A stretch of DNA of 64,000 nucleotides from Paenibacillus pectinilyticus (GCF_001700435.1 NZ_LYPC01000020.1:1-64000), one strand, 5' to 3'. Shown: positions 8,408-17,272, counted from the stretch's first letter. Numbers and translations are program-made. The notes: generated by a model from the letters alone, not told the origin.

Positions 8408-9607
8408 CTAAAAAAGATTCAACTTCCCGATCCGTTGCACGGCTTCTGCCAATCGTTCTTCTGAGGATAATAAGCCTAATCGGACGTACCCCTCGCCATG
8501 GGTTCCAAAGCCTACACCAGGCGCAACAACGACCTTTGCCTCTTCGAGAAGCAAATCGGCAAGACTCTGTGACGAATGCCCCTTAGGAACAGGCAGCCAC
8601 GAGAAGAAAGATCCTTGTGATGGTTTAGCGTTCCAACCGATGCTTGCCAGTGCCGTATAGAGTGCATTGCGACGACTCTCATACACATCGCGAAGCTCGG
8701 TTACACAGTCTTGCGATGCTGTCAATGCAGTAGCAGCAGCAGCTTGAATGCCGCCGAATAGGGAGCAGTAATAGTGATCCTGCATCAAATTGATGAGGCG
8801 GATCACTTCTTTGTTGCCGAGAGCGAAGCCTACGCGCCAGCCGGCCATGTTGTAGGTTTTGGAGAGGGTATAGAACTCGATCCCGACTTCTTTGGCACCC
8901 GGCGTTTGTAAGAAGGAAATCGGCTTCTGACCATCAAAACCGATGGCGCCATAAGCGAAATCACTGGCAACGACAACCCCATTTTTCTCAGCAAAGGCAA
9001 CGGTTTCTTCATAGAAAGAAGCAGGAGCGGTCGCACCTGTTGGATTGTTGGGATAGTTGATGAACATAAGCTTCGCATGGTCGAGGTCCGACTGCTTCAA
9101 CTGAGCGTAATCAGGCAGGAAATTATTTTCTTCACGGAGCGGCATGAAAGCCATCTCAGCACCTGCGAGTGCTACACCGGACCAATAGTCTGGATAGCCG
9201 GGGTCAGGAACTAGGCAGACATCACCTGGATTCAAAAGGCATTGCGCGATTTCAATCAGGCCTGTTTTGCCGCCGAACAGAATGGCGACTTCTGTATCTG
9301 GATCTAGGTCAACATTGTGATCTTCCTTATAACGCTGCGCGATCGCTTGTTTTAGGAAGGGAAAGCCGCTGAAAGGCGGATATTTATGATACAACGGATT
9401 GGCCGATGCTTCTTGGATGGAAGTCACGATATGTGGAGGCGTCGGGCGGTCTGGATTCCCTTGGCCTAAATTAATGACGTCATGGCCAGCGGCGATTTGG
9501 GCATTGGCTTTGCCAACGAGCGTAGCGAAAAACTGGGTAGGAAGACCCTTCATTCTTTCCGCAGGCTGTATGGCGAATTTTGAGGAAGTTGATGATACGT
9601 TTGTCAC
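8408..9607 (-). CDS. mtnE: methionine salvage aminotransferase MtnE
   Basis: PLP-dependent aminotransferase that converts 2-keto-4-methylthiobutyrate to methionine, in Bacillus preferring glutamine as amino donor. The 399-residue protein follows B. subtilis MtnE closely along its length: INLGQGNPDRPTPPHIV near residue 45, NYPNNPTG, the PLP lysine in TLSKTYNMAGWRVGF, and the C-terminus RIGKLNLF. The GTG start at 9607 has only a distant GGAG site, so a shorter form cannot be excluded. In B. subtilis mtnE directly precedes mtnW; here the proline operon lies between them. Confidence 0.9.
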   Translation of the reverse strand: MTNVSSTSSKFAIQPAERMKGLPTQFFATLVGKANAQIAAGHDVINLGQGNPDRPTPPHIVTSIQEASANPLYHKYPPFSGFPFLKQAIAQRYKEDHNVDLDPDTEVAILFGGKTGLIEIAQCLLNPGDVCLVPDPGYPDYWSGVALAGAEMAFMPLREENNFLPDYAQLKQSDLDHAKLMFINYPNNPTGATAPASFYEETVAFAEKNGVVVASDFAYGAIGFDGQKPISFLQTPGAKEVGIEFYTLSKTYNMAGWRVGFALGNKEVIRLINLMQDHYYCSLFGGIQAAAATALTASQDCVTELRDVYESRRNALYTALASIGWNAKPSQGSFFSWLPVPKGHSSQSLADLLLEEAKVVVAPGVGFGTHGEGYVRLGLLSSEERLAEAVQRIGKLNLF

Positions 9608-9699
9608 GGTTTAATTCACACTCCGGAGGTCGGGATTTTAAAAGATACCCTAAATGTAACATGATTAAACTTTTTTTCATAGTCGATATAGATAATCGA

Positions 9700-9729
9700 T
9701 TGTACTTCATTTTACCCCTGTCATACAAT
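9700..9729 (+). promoter_or_regulatory. promoter with near two-fold symmetry in the divergent mtnE region
   Basis: Plus strand: TTGTAC (9700-9705), 18-base spacer, TACAAT (9724-9729), about 30 bases before the DinB-like gene. The minus strand of almost the same bases reads TTGTAT, 18 bases, TACAAT, pointing toward mtnE. The two promoters would therefore overlap face to face. Function is inferred from consensus match only. Confidence 0.45.
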
Positions 9730-9760
9730 GAAGGCATTCAAGTACAGGGAGTTGATGAGG

Positions 9761-10291
9761 ATGACGGATAATCGGCAAGTGGCTGATGTTTTTCTGCAGG
9801 AATCGATTCGGGCATTTCAGAGTATGAAAAAGCTGGCGGATAAATCTTTCTCGCAAACAGCGGATGTGCATTTTTATGAGACCCTGGATAAAGAATCGAA
9901 TTCGCTGGAAGTGCTGATCACGCATATGCATGGGAATATGTTGTCCCGCTGGACGGATTTCTTAACCTCAGATGGGGAAAAAGAATGGCGAGACCGCGAT
10001 GGTGAATTTGAAGCTGGCACTCGCTCTCGAGAAGATCTGATTGCCCTATGGGAAGCCGGCTGGCAAGTCCTGCTGACAACCCTGGCATCTCTCACTCCTG
10101 AGGAGGTATTATCCCAAGTTCGAATTCGTGGTGAAAGCCATACCGTTCTGCAAGCGATACAGCGCCAAGTCTCCCATTATGGGTACCATGTTGGGCAAAT
10201 TGTGATGCTTTGTAAGCACTGGTCTTCACTGGATTGGCAGACACTAAGTATTGCTAGAGGGGAATCTAAGCTTTTTAAACCTACAATTTAG
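9761..10291 (+). CDS. DinB-like / DUF1572 family protein
   Basis: A 176-residue cytosolic protein resembling the DUF1572 branch of the DinB/YfiT-like four-helix proteins. Features include HMHGNMLSRWTDFLTSDGEKEWRDRD near residue 55 and the late QVSHYGYHVGQIV motif near residue 142, whose histidines usually bind a metal in this superfamily. The start at 9761 is preferred because AGGGAG lies 9 bases upstream; in-frame ATGs at 9755 and 9728 are poorer. The biochemical role is unknown. It lies between mtnE and mtnU, but no link to methionine salvage is shown. Confidence 0.75.
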   Translation: MTDNRQVADVFLQESIRAFQSMKKLADKSFSQTADVHFYETLDKESNSLEVLITHMHGNMLSRWTDFLTSDGEKEWRDRDGEFEAGTRSREDLIALWEAGWQVLLTTLASLTPEEVLSQVRIRGESHTVLQAIQRQVSHYGYHVGQIVMLCKHWSSLDWQTLSIARGESKLFKPTI

Positions 10292-10371
10292 AAAAGGTAG
10301 ATGTTGAGTTGGACGTTCATTTCGACTAATATGTACAAATAGATGTTTTTTACCGGAAGGAGTCGAATGAA

Positions 10372-11172
10372 ATGTCCCAAACCCAATTACTTCATCTTGC
10401 TCTTATTCAAATGGATATTACGATCGGTGAACCCGACACGAATTACGCTCATTTAGAAAAACTGCTTCTCGAAGCAGTGAATGCGGCTCAGAAGCCGGAT
10501 GTGCTTATTTTTCCGGAAATGTGGAATACGGGCTATGCGCTGACTGAAATTCACGAACTTGCTGATATGAACGGGGAGAGAACGAAGGCGTTCTTAAGTG
10601 AATTCGCTCGAACACACGGTGTGAATATTATTGGTGGATCTATTGCTGATAAAAGAGACGATCGTGTACTTAATACCATATACGCTTGGGATCGTGAAGG
10701 CCGCGAGATCGCCGAATATTCCAAAATTCACTTATTCCGTTTAATGGATGAAGAGAAGTTCCTTCACAGTGGGGAGCAGCTGGGGTTGTTTGAGTTAGAA
10801 GGCGTACCAGCGGGAGCGATGATCTGCTACGATATTCGATTCCCTGAGCTTTCACGCAAATTGGCCCTTGACGGCGCACGCATCCTATTCGTACCAGCTG
10901 AGTGGCCGCATCCACGTTTGCATCATTGGCGCACACTGCTGATGGCGCGTGCCATTGAGAATCAAATGTACGTTGTTTCTTGTAATCGCGTTGGGACAAG
11001 TGGTACCACGAATTTCTTCGGTCACTCGATGGTCATCGACCCTTGGGGCGAGGTGCTGGTGGAAGGCGATGAGAGCGAAGCGATTTTGCACGCTAGCATT
11101 GATCTGGAGGAAGTTGTCCGTGTGCGGGGCAAAATACCCGTTTTTGAAGATCGCAGGCCCCATTTGTATTAG
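10372..11172 (+). CDS. mtnU: omega-amidase-type carbon-nitrogen hydrolase MtnU
   Basis: Nitrilase-superfamily hydrolase of 266 residues. The Glu-Lys-Cys triad is visible as FPEMWNTGY (Glu near 43), YSKIHLF (Lys near 117) and ICYDIRFPE (Cys near 151). It closely resembles B. subtilis MtnU (YkrU), thought to hydrolyse 2-oxoglutaramate left by glutamine transamination. That fits its position near MtnE, the glutamine-using aminotransferase of the same pathway. A GGAAGGAG site lies 7-8 bases before the ATG. Confidence 0.85.
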   Translation: MSQTQLLHLALIQMDITIGEPDTNYAHLEKLLLEAVNAAQKPDVLIFPEMWNTGYALTEIHELADMNGERTKAFLSEFARTHGVNIIGGSIADKRDDRVLNTIYAWDREGREIAEYSKIHLFRLMDEEKFLHSGEQLGLFELEGVPAGAMICYDIRFPELSRKLALDGARILFVPAEWPHPRLHHWRTLLMARAIENQMYVVSCNRVGTSGTTNFFGHSMVIDPWGEVLVEGDESEAILHASIDLEEVVRVRGKIPVFEDRRPHLY

Positions 11173-11177
11173 GGAAG

Positions 11178-11206
11178 TTGATTTTTGCGGCGATATTCTG
11201 TAAACT
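11178..11206 (+). promoter_or_regulatory. SigA-type promoter of glyS
   Basis: TTGATT (11178-11183), exactly 17 bases, TAAACT (11201-11206), immediately after the mtnU stop and just before the T-box leader of glyS. Confidence 0.5.
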
Positions 11207-11212
11207 AAAACC

Positions 11213-11446
11213 AATTGAATGATCAATTGTGGCTGTGAAGGATGAATAGTACTTGAACGACTTCATGTTCAGCGAACTGGGGATGGTGAAAGCCCAGGAT
11301 GAAGCTCAAGGAAACGGCTATCCGGAGCCAATACGATAAAGGGGATACATGCTTACAGCAGGTGTATCAACTAGGGTGGAACCGCGGGTGCTCAAGCTCT
11401 CGTCCCTAGGCATTATTTGATGCCTTTGGATGTTGAGCTTTTTTGA
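11213..11446 (+). promoter_or_regulatory. T-box leader of glyS (tRNA-Gly-responsive)
   Basis: The leader has a Stem I-like start (AATAGTACTTGAAC near 11245), the T-box AGGGTGGAACCGCGGG (11373-11388), and a terminator stem made by GCTCAA (11390) and TTGAGC (about 11432), followed by a T run (11439-11444). An inner AGGCAT/ATGCCT stem supports the fold. The compact Stem I is typical of glycine T-boxes. A GGC at about 11318 is a possible specifier, but I could not fix it by eye. Confidence 0.88.
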
Positions 11447-11522
11447 TGTTTGCTCATATCCAGAAGGTCGTCACCGGGTGGTCAGCAGCCCACTAACTAG
11501 AAGCTTAAGGAGCGAATGAACA

Positions 11523-12905
11523 ATGAGTGTAACGATGGAGCAAGTAGTCGCATTAGCGAAGCACAGAGGATTTGTTTTCCCAGGTTCAGAAATTTATGGC
11601 GGTTTGGCCAATACGTGGGATTACGGCCCGCTTGGCGTGGAATTGAAGAACAACATCAAACGTGCATGGTGGAAAAAATTCATTCAAGAGTCCCCGTACA
11701 ACGTAGGGTTGGACGCAGCGATCTTGATGAACCCGCAAGCATGGGTGGCATCTGGTCATGTAGGTAACTTCAACGATCCGATGATCGATTGCAAAAGCTG
11801 TAAAGCCCGCCACCGCGCGGATAAATTGATCGAGAACAAGCTCGCTGAGAAAGATATCGAAATCATCGTTGACGGTATGACGTTCGATGACATGATGAAA
11901 CTAATCGTTGAGCATAACATCGTATGTCCAGATTGCGGAAGCAAAGATTTCACGGATATTCGTCAATTTAACCTGATGTTCAAAACGTTCCAAGGCGTAA
12001 CAGAAGCAAGTTCCAACGTTGTTTACCTACGTCCTGAAACGGCTCAAGGGATCTTCGTTAACTTCAAAAACGCACAGCGTACGATGCGTAAAAAGCTGCC
12101 ATTTGGTATCGGCCAAATCGGTAAGAGTTTCCGTAATGAAATCACGCCAGGTAACTTTACGTTCCGTACACGTGAATTCGAACAAATGGAGCTTGAATTC
12201 TTCTGCAAGCCAGGCGAAGACTTGAAATGGTTTGAGTATTGGAGAAGTTTCTGCCATAACTGGTTGCTTTCCCTAGGTGCCAAAGCCGATAACCTTCGTC
12301 TTCGTGATCACAACGACGATGAATTGTCCCACTATAGTAACGCAACAACAGATATCGAGTACAAATTCCCGTTCGGTTGGGGCGAGCTTTGGGGCATCGC
12401 GGATCGTACGGATTACGATTTGAAGCAGCATATGACGCATTCCGGTGAAGATTTCAACTACATCGATCAAGAAACGAATGAGCGTTATGTTCCTTATTGT
12501 ATCGAACCTTCCCTTGGTGCGGATCGTGTTACGTTGGCGCTCTTGATTGATGCGTTCGAAGAGCAAAAGCTAGAAGGTGACGACAGTCGTACAGTTCTTC
12601 ATTTCCACCCGGCGTTAGCGCCGATGAAGGCAGCGATTTTCCCACTTTCCAAGAAGTTAAATGAAGGCGCACAAGCGGTATTTGCAGATCTTGCGAAGCA
12701 CTTCATGGTTGATTATGATGATACAGGATCGATTGGTAAACGGTACCGTCGTCATGATGAAATTGGTACGCCATTCTGTATCACGTACGATTTCGAATCC
12801 GAGACGGATGGTCAAGTAACTGTTCGTGATCGTGATACGATGGAACAAAAGCGTATGCCGATTTCTGAATTGAAAGCATTCATCGAGAACGCTCTTCAAT
12901 TCTAA
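11523..12905 (+). CDS. glyS: glycyl-tRNA synthetase (single-chain, homodimeric type)
   Basis: Class II synthetase that charges tRNA-Gly. The 460-residue protein is the eukaryote-like alpha2 form, not the GlyQ/GlyS alpha2beta2 form. It shows the N-terminal [24 protein letters not shown] signature (split here into [12 protein letters not shown] and [12 protein letters not shown]), a [11 protein letters not shown] zinc-like segment near residue 92, motif 2 ([21 protein letters not shown] region near 205) and the C-terminal anticodon domain from about 345. Start supported by TAAGGAG 9 bases upstream. Expression is controlled by the T-box just upstream. Confidence 0.95.
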   Translation: MSVTMEQVVALAKHRGFVFPGSEIYGGLANTWDYGPLGVELKNNIKRAWWKKFIQESPYNVGLDAAILMNPQAWVASGHVGNFNDPMIDCKSCKARHRADKLIENKLAEKDIEIIVDGMTFDDMMKLIVEHNIVCPDCGSKDFTDIRQFNLMFKTFQGVTEASSNVVYLRPETAQGIFVNFKNAQRTMRKKLPFGIGQIGKSFRNEITPGNFTFRTREFEQMELEFFCKPGEDLKWFEYWRSFCHNWLLSLGAKADNLRLRDHNDDELSHYSNATTDIEYKFPFGWGELWGIADRTDYDLKQHMTHSGEDFNYIDQETNERYVPYCIEPSLGADRVTLALLIDAFEEQKLEGDDSRTVLHFHPALAPMKAAIFPLSKKLNEGAQAVFADLAKHFMVDYDDTGSIGKRYRRHDEIGTPFCITYDFESETDGQVTVRDRDTMEQKRMPISELKAFIENALQF

Positions 12906-12951
12906 TTTGCACACCGTGCTTCATAATTTTCATAGCTAACAGCAAATAGCA

Positions 12952-12996
12952 AACCCCCTGTATGGGCGTCTTGGGACGCGTGAACAGGGGGTTTTC
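12952..12996. terminator. bidirectional terminator between glyS and cdoA
   Basis: AACCCCCTG pairs with CAGGGGGTT around an inner GGCGTC/GACGC stem, with T-rich flanks on both strands. It sits between the convergent ends of glyS and the cysteine dioxygenase gene. Confidence 0.85.
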
Positions 12997-13004
12997 ATTT
13001 TCTT

Positions 13005-13496
13005 TTAAATCACATAGTCCAGAACTTCACTATAAGGTAAGTAACGGCGTACTTCACGTAGAGGCGGTGTATAGACATGAATAGATATAGCTGGCTCATG
13101 GAATGGATTATTTAACTGGTGGATTTGTTCGGCAGGTGCCGTGAAATATTCCCCCGCTTGGATAAAATCATCCTTCTGTGCAACAGGATATCCTTCAGTA
13201 TCTAATGTGAAGATGGAATTCACTAAGGATCCTGAAACTAAGCAAGCCGCACCAACGGACAGGCCATGGTTATGAATGGCTGTCGCCCGAGAGGCTGGAA
13301 TGTGAATGATAATGACCTCAAGATGAGGTGAACTATACACGACATTTCTACCATAGGGGAATTGTGTTGGCTCAGTTTTGTAATCAGGGACTAGGGTGAA
13401 ATTTCGCTCTATCGATTGAAGCGCCTCTTTCAATTGATCTAGCGACGGTGTCTGCAACTTACAGAATGTCTGTTCAATTGCTCTAATGAGCGTCAT
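13005..13496 (-). CDS. cdoA: cysteine dioxygenase (CdoA-like, cupin fold)
   Basis: Non-haem iron enzyme that oxidises cysteine to cysteine sulfinate in the cytosol. The 163-residue protein has the cupin metal histidines as AIHNHG (near residue 86) and a later histidine in SIHVYTPPL (near 149). It resembles B. subtilis YubC/CdoA throughout (YGRNVVY, IHIPASRATAIHNHG). Length is normal for the bacterial form. It stands alone, with the bidirectional terminator at its 3' end; the nearby methionine salvage genes give a general sulfur-metabolism context but no operon link. Confidence 0.85.
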   Translation of the reverse strand: MTLIRAIEQTFCKLQTPSLDQLKEALQSIERNFTLVPDYKTEPTQFPYGRNVVYSSPHLEVIIIHIPASRATAIHNHGLSVGAACLVSGSLVNSIFTLDTEGYPVAQKDDFIQAGEYFTAPAEQIHQLNNPFHEPAISIHVYTPPLREVRRYLPYSEVLDYVI

Positions 13497-13782
13497 GGCT
13501 TCCGCCTCCTAGGCTTTCTTATCTCTTTATCAAAATAATTAGGGGAAAGGATAAGTTTTTTTTATATAATATGCCTTTGAAGTCGAAAGGGTTAGGGGTA
13601 TTTGCAACATTTTTGGCGTAGAAATTGGTCAGGAGACGGGGAATTGTTCTTACTCTCGTGGTCTACTTTGAGAGAGTTGACTGATATTCAGAGAAAAGGC
13701 GAGTGGATAATCGCAGCTACTCACAATGGCCGCATCCAATCGCCTTGGTTTTATACCGAAAACCGCACTGACATAAGCGTTA

Positions 13783-14652
13783 TTACACCCGAAAAGGCGG
13801 CATACGTCTGCCATCGATATCGGTAAAACCATATTCTTCGGCAAGTTGACCCACCTCTAGAAGTTGTCCAGCTTTTAGACTGACTTGAGGATCAGAAGCC
13901 AGTGCGACGACTGCCCTGCCAATGTACTCGACAGATTCTGATGAATGCATCTCTTCGATGTTCATGAACGAAGGATCACCAGGCTGTAAACCATAGTGTT
14001 GAAAAACGGCTTCGGTGCGCATCCAACCTGGAGCTAGTGCTACAGCAGTTACTTGCAACTGGTTCGCTTCGAGGTTCTGCGACATAGCGCGGGTCATGTT
14101 GACGACAGCTCCTTTGACCGTGTCATAGAAGACATTCACAGGATAATCACCGCCGATATCACTGTATACGCCTGTATTAATGAGTAAACCTCTTCTCTGA
14201 TCCAGAAAAAAGGTGGACATCGCATAGCGGCTCGAAACCATCTGGGCGCGCAGTCCTGCGTTAAACATTTGATCCCAGCGAAGCATGGGCTGCTCCCAGA
14301 ATGGGGCTAAAAAATCACCATCCTCGATATTTTCATAACCGCCCCAAGCGTTATTCACGAGAAGATCCAATTTACCTTGTTCTTGCTTGATCTGAGCAAA
14401 GAGCGCCTGAACATCCTCTTCGTTCGTATGATCACAGCGAACGGCGATTCCAACACCACCTCGAAGTGTTACGTCCTCTGCTGTATCCTCAATTGTTCCT
14501 ATCGCATCAACTCTACTCAATTGGGCGCGTGTACTGCGACCTGTTACATAGACGGTTGCTCCTGCCTCGCCAAGAGCTAATGCGATGCCACGACCGCCTC
14601 CGCGGCTAGCTCCTGTTACCAAAGCGACCACGCCTTGTAGTTTTTGCGTCAT
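13783..14652 (-). CDS. SDR family oxidoreductase
   Basis: Classical-type short-chain dehydrogenase of 289 residues, similar in layout to the DHRS1-like group. The cofactor motif TGASRGGGRGIAL is at residues 14-26, LLVNNAWGG (the NNAG equivalent) near 96, and the catalytic pair YDTVK near 176 with a serine 12 residues before the tyrosine. TGRSTR after beta-strand 2 suggests NADP preference. The substrate is unknown. AAAGGGACGA precedes the ATG. No terminator is obvious after the stop. Confidence 0.8.
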   Translation of the reverse strand: MTQKLQGVVALVTGASRGGGRGIALALGEAGATVYVTGRSTRAQLSRVDAIGTIEDTAEDVTLRGGVGIAVRCDHTNEEDVQALFAQIKQEQGKLDLLVNNAWGGYENIEDGDFLAPFWEQPMLRWDQMFNAGLRAQMVSSRYAMSTFFLDQRRGLLINTGVYSDIGGDYPVNVFYDTVKGAVVNMTRAMSQNLEANQLQVTAVALAPGWMRTEAVFQHYGLQPGDPSFMNIEEMHSSESVEYIGRAVVALASDPQVSLKAGQLLEVGQLAEEYGFTDIDGRRMPPFRV

Positions 14653-15066
14653 ATGTCTCGTCCCTTTCTATAAATAAGTGATAATGAGAAATTTCATGTT
14701 AGATTAGCTTTCACTATTGTAACCCATGTAAGGCCGAATGAGTCGATTTTCTTACATATTCATCCATATCAGCTACTTATGGGACATTTAAACACTTTTT
14801 ATCCTACGAATGGCACGTGTCAGAAATCCTTAATTGCGGTGCTTCGGATGCAAACGCTGTCTTTATGTAGTACAAGTATACTATCTTCTTGGAATTACTA
14901 CCTTTGCACTATTTCAAGCATTCAATTTGAGCCTTATAGTTAGTGACACATGCGCGAAAAATACATAATTTTGTAAGGGTGTTGATACAGACAGCGGCAG
15001 ACGATAATTTCGATCATAAACAAAGAATAAATGCTAATTCATTTCGACGTTGTATAGGGAAAGAGA
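14653..15066. other. divergent intergenic region
   Basis: About 410 bases between the minus-strand SDR gene and the plus-strand LuxR-type regulator. It must hold promoters for both. TTGATA followed 15 bases later by GATAAT (about 14980-15010) is a weak candidate for the regulator. No ORF, repeat or structured RNA was recognised. Confidence 0.5.
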
Positions 15067-15075
15067 GTGGGATTG

Positions 15076-15921
15076 ATGACAGGATTAGCTGAAGAGACGC
15101 AAATGCATGAATTCACAGAGAGAGTCGGTATCTCACAAGCGGAAATTGCCAAGCTGCATGAAAAATCGTTCCTGAATGGCGTTCAACGAGACTCGACGCG
15201 CGTGAGGTTTCGAGTGCAAGGCAAAATGATGGAACGGCTGCTAGCTAAAAACCAAGTACTCATGGATGTCATCCTTCGGCAAGCACATCTGAAGACGAAC
15301 ACCTTCTACTTTCCTAATTTATTGATGGTTACAGATAGTCATGGGGTTATTTTAACAATTAATGGGGATGAGAGGTCGATCCTCCAAGCAACGAATTTGA
15401 ACAATATCGGCATTGGGTCATCCTTATCGCTATCTAGTGCAGGGACAAATGCGGTATCGGCGGCTATAGATCTTGGTCGTCCCGTATGGATAAGTGGAGA
15501 GGATCATTATCTCGATACGATGCATAATTGGGTTACGATGTGCGTGCCGATCAATACGGCTGATAATCAAGGAATTGGTTACTTGGTTTTGACTGCTTTT
15601 CAGCATATATCGGCGCCGTTCATGTATCCGTGTATTAAATCGATTGCCCTCCTGCTTGAATATGAATTACGCAAAACAGAGCTGCAAAGTAAAACGTGGT
15701 TCGTGGAAGAAATGCTGGAAGAACGCTTAAAAGCCTTTAAGCTTACGCTGCGCGAGAAAGAAGTCGCGACGTATTGGCTGCTAGATTATGATTATAAGCA
15801 AATTGGTAAAGTTCTTGGTATCAGTGAGAACACGGTTCGTGTCTATGTAACGAAGATTAATCGTAAGCTGAAGGTGAATTCCAAAGCTTCGCTGATTCTT
15901 AGTGTTCTTGGCGCGATATAG
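15076..15921 (+). CDS. GAF-like / LuxR-type HTH transcriptional regulator
   Basis: A 281-residue DNA-binding regulator. Residues about 20-190 resemble the GAF-type sensory part of AcoR/DhaR-like activators (VTDSHGVILTINGD, SLSLSSAGTNAVSAA, WVTMCVPINTADNQGIGYL). The C-terminal 65 residues form a LuxR-type helix-turn-helix (LTLREKEVATYWLLDYDYKQ then IGKVLGISENTVRVYVTKIN). It lacks the AAA+ sigma-54 domain usually joined to this GAF type, so it should act with ordinary sigma factors. Start is uncertain between ATG 15076 and in-frame TTG 15073 or GTG 15067. It is monocistronic, with a terminator right after it; no target is evident. Confidence 0.75.
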   Translation: MTGLAEETQMHEFTERVGISQAEIAKLHEKSFLNGVQRDSTRVRFRVQGKMMERLLAKNQVLMDVILRQAHLKTNTFYFPNLLMVTDSHGVILTINGDERSILQATNLNNIGIGSSLSLSSAGTNAVSAAIDLGRPVWISGEDHYLDTMHNWVTMCVPINTADNQGIGYLVLTAFQHISAPFMYPCIKSIALLLEYELRKTELQSKTWFVEEMLEERLKAFKLTLREKEVATYWLLDYDYKQIGKVLGISENTVRVYVTKINRKLKVNSKASLILSVLGAI

Positions 15922-16039
15922 TGGAAGTTTGGAATGAAGGTGTCATACATAGGGAAAACCTGATTGTACAATGATGGATATACTTATTAGATTATTATAC
16001 ATATTGACGAATCAACACGAGTATTGGTTCAAAAAATTA

Positions 16040-16087
16040 GAAAAAGCTTCTGTCTCACCATTTTGGTGGGGATGGAAGCTTTTTTTA
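16040..16087 (+). terminator. rho-independent terminator after the LuxR-type gene
   Basis: AAAAAGCTTC (16041-16050) pairs with GAAGCTTTTTT (16075-16085) around an inner TCACCA/GGTGGG stem, followed by T residues. The repeat array starts directly after it. Confidence 0.85.
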
Positions 16088-16089
16088 TG

Positions 16090-16838
16090 ATTGTTAGCCG
16101 GAAAAATCGGCTAATTCGTCGTGAACCGGTGAACGTGGGCTGGAGATCGTCGGAAAAGACGACTACCTCGGCGAGAAACGTTGCCTGTGGGCTGGAGATG
16201 GTCGGAAAAACCGATTAAATCGCTGAGGAGTGGTGCCGACAGGGTGGAGATAATCGGAAAAGCCGACTATCTCGGCGAGAAGGGGTGCCTGTAGGCCGGA
16301 GATGGTCGGAAAAACCGATTAAATCGCTGAGGAGAGGTGCCTGCAGGATGGAGATAATCGGAAAAGACGACTATCTCGGCGAGAAGGGGTGCCTGCAGGG
16401 TGGAGATAATCGGAAAAGCCGACTATCTCGGCGAGAAACGGTGACTGTGGGCCGGAGATGGTCGGAAAAACAGAGTAATTTAATGATAAGTGTTGCCTAC
16501 AGACAGGAGTTGGTCGATAAAATCAACTACACATAAGCAAAAGTAGAACTTCGGATATTGGAAGTCGATAAAATCGACCTCGCAAAAGCAAAAGTAGCGC
16601 TCCGGATGTTGGAAGTCGAAAAAATCGACTACGCATGAGCAGAAGCAGCACTCCGGATGTTGGAAGTCGATAAAATCGACTACGCATGACCAGAAGTAGC
16701 ACTCCGGATGCTGGAAGTAATAAAATCGACTTCGCATGGGCAAAAGTAGCGCTTTGGATGTTGTAAGTCGATAAAATTGACTACTCATAAGCGAAAGTAG
16801 CACTCCGTGTGTTATAAGTCGCTCAATCGACTTACTTT
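16090..16838. repeat. tandem array of about 15 stem-loop repeats, period 51-52 bp
   Basis: A GGAGAT-type unit start recurs at exactly 52-base steps: 16142, 16194, 16246, 16298, 16350, 16402, 16454, and a diverged unit at 16506; a degenerate unit precedes at 16090. From about 16513 the period becomes 51 (50 once), with core starts at 16513, 16564, 16615, 16666, 16717, 16767 and 16818. Every unit carries a small palindrome: TCGG-AAAA-CCGA in the first half, GTCGAT-AAA-ATCGAC in the second. In the first half two subtypes alternate partly (16194, 16298, 16454 against 16142, 16246, 16350, 16402), suggesting a 104-base higher-order unit. There are no unique spacers. Function unknown. Confidence 0.9.
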
Positions 16839-16840
16839 TC

Positions 16841-17172
16841 CAGAATAATTTCTTGCTGTTGTAGGAGATTGTTCCTGCTCTTGCGATTCTTTAGGATTCA
16901 TTCATCCAGTCGATCCGTACAAACGCTGCATTTCGTTACTTCTACGTTTGCAATTTTTGTCGAGAAGCAGAAGTGGAAGACCCATTTTTATAAGAAAATG
17001 AGGAAATGGTGCGTTATATCACGTGTGTATGCATGTGTAATATCTATCGTGTTTCAACGCATGTAACTGTATGCGCTCCCAAAGAACTATCTCACATAGC
17101 TTCTTAAGAATGACTTCGTGCTAGAAATCCTGACTACATCCCCTCATTTCATGTTCAAGTAGCTTGAAATCC
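16841..17172. other. intergenic stretch before the pilus operon
   Basis: About 330 bases between the repeat array and the proposed pilus promoter. One 65-codon plus-strand frame (16869-17066) has no convincing ribosome binding site or family resemblance. Nothing else recognised. Confidence 0.5.
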
Positions 17173-17175
17173 CTA

Positions 17176-17201
17176 TAAAAGGTCCCGTTAGTTACCGACA
17201 T
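17176..17201 (+). promoter_or_regulatory. possible SigD (sigma-28) promoter of the type IV pilus operon
   Basis: TAAA (17176-17179), a 14-base spacer, then ACCGACAT (17194-17201). The Bacillus SigD consensus is TAAA, about 15 bases, GCCGATAT; the CCGA core is intact. It lies about 140 bases before the first gene. An alternative -10 (TATAGT, 17213-17218) has no good -35. A match by eye only. Confidence 0.4.
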
Positions 17202-17272
17202 GGCTTAAGAATTATAGTAAATGCATTAGGTCATTTGAATTAATAAATATGTATGATTTGCTCTACAGAAAT

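Noticed and set aside
9608..9760. SAM (S-box) riboswitch upstream of mtnE
   Set aside because: Looked for the usual conserved core on the minus strand and before mtnW; neither region contains it.
13602..13826. 74-codon plus-strand frame between cdoA and the SDR gene
   Set aside because: It overlaps the 3' end of the SDR gene in antisense, has a poor start region and no recognisable family. The 286-base gap otherwise shows nothing.
16024..16536. Plus-strand short frames across the first half of the repeat array
   Set aside because: The 52-base period shifts frame at each unit, so these are chance frames with no start signals.
16480..16803. Minus-strand frame with a 17-residue Cys/Phe-rich repeat
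   Set aside because: It exists only because the second half of the DNA repeat has a 51-base (3 x 17) period; it ends where the 52-base units begin, has no ribosome binding site and resembles no protein.
16090..16838. CRISPR array
   Set aside because: Units run head to tail with no unique spacers of regular length, the repeat diverges steadily along the array, and no cas genes are present.
16869..17066. 65-codon plus-strand frame before the pilus operon
   Set aside because: No ribosome binding site, no family resemblance and atypical composition; treated as non-coding.
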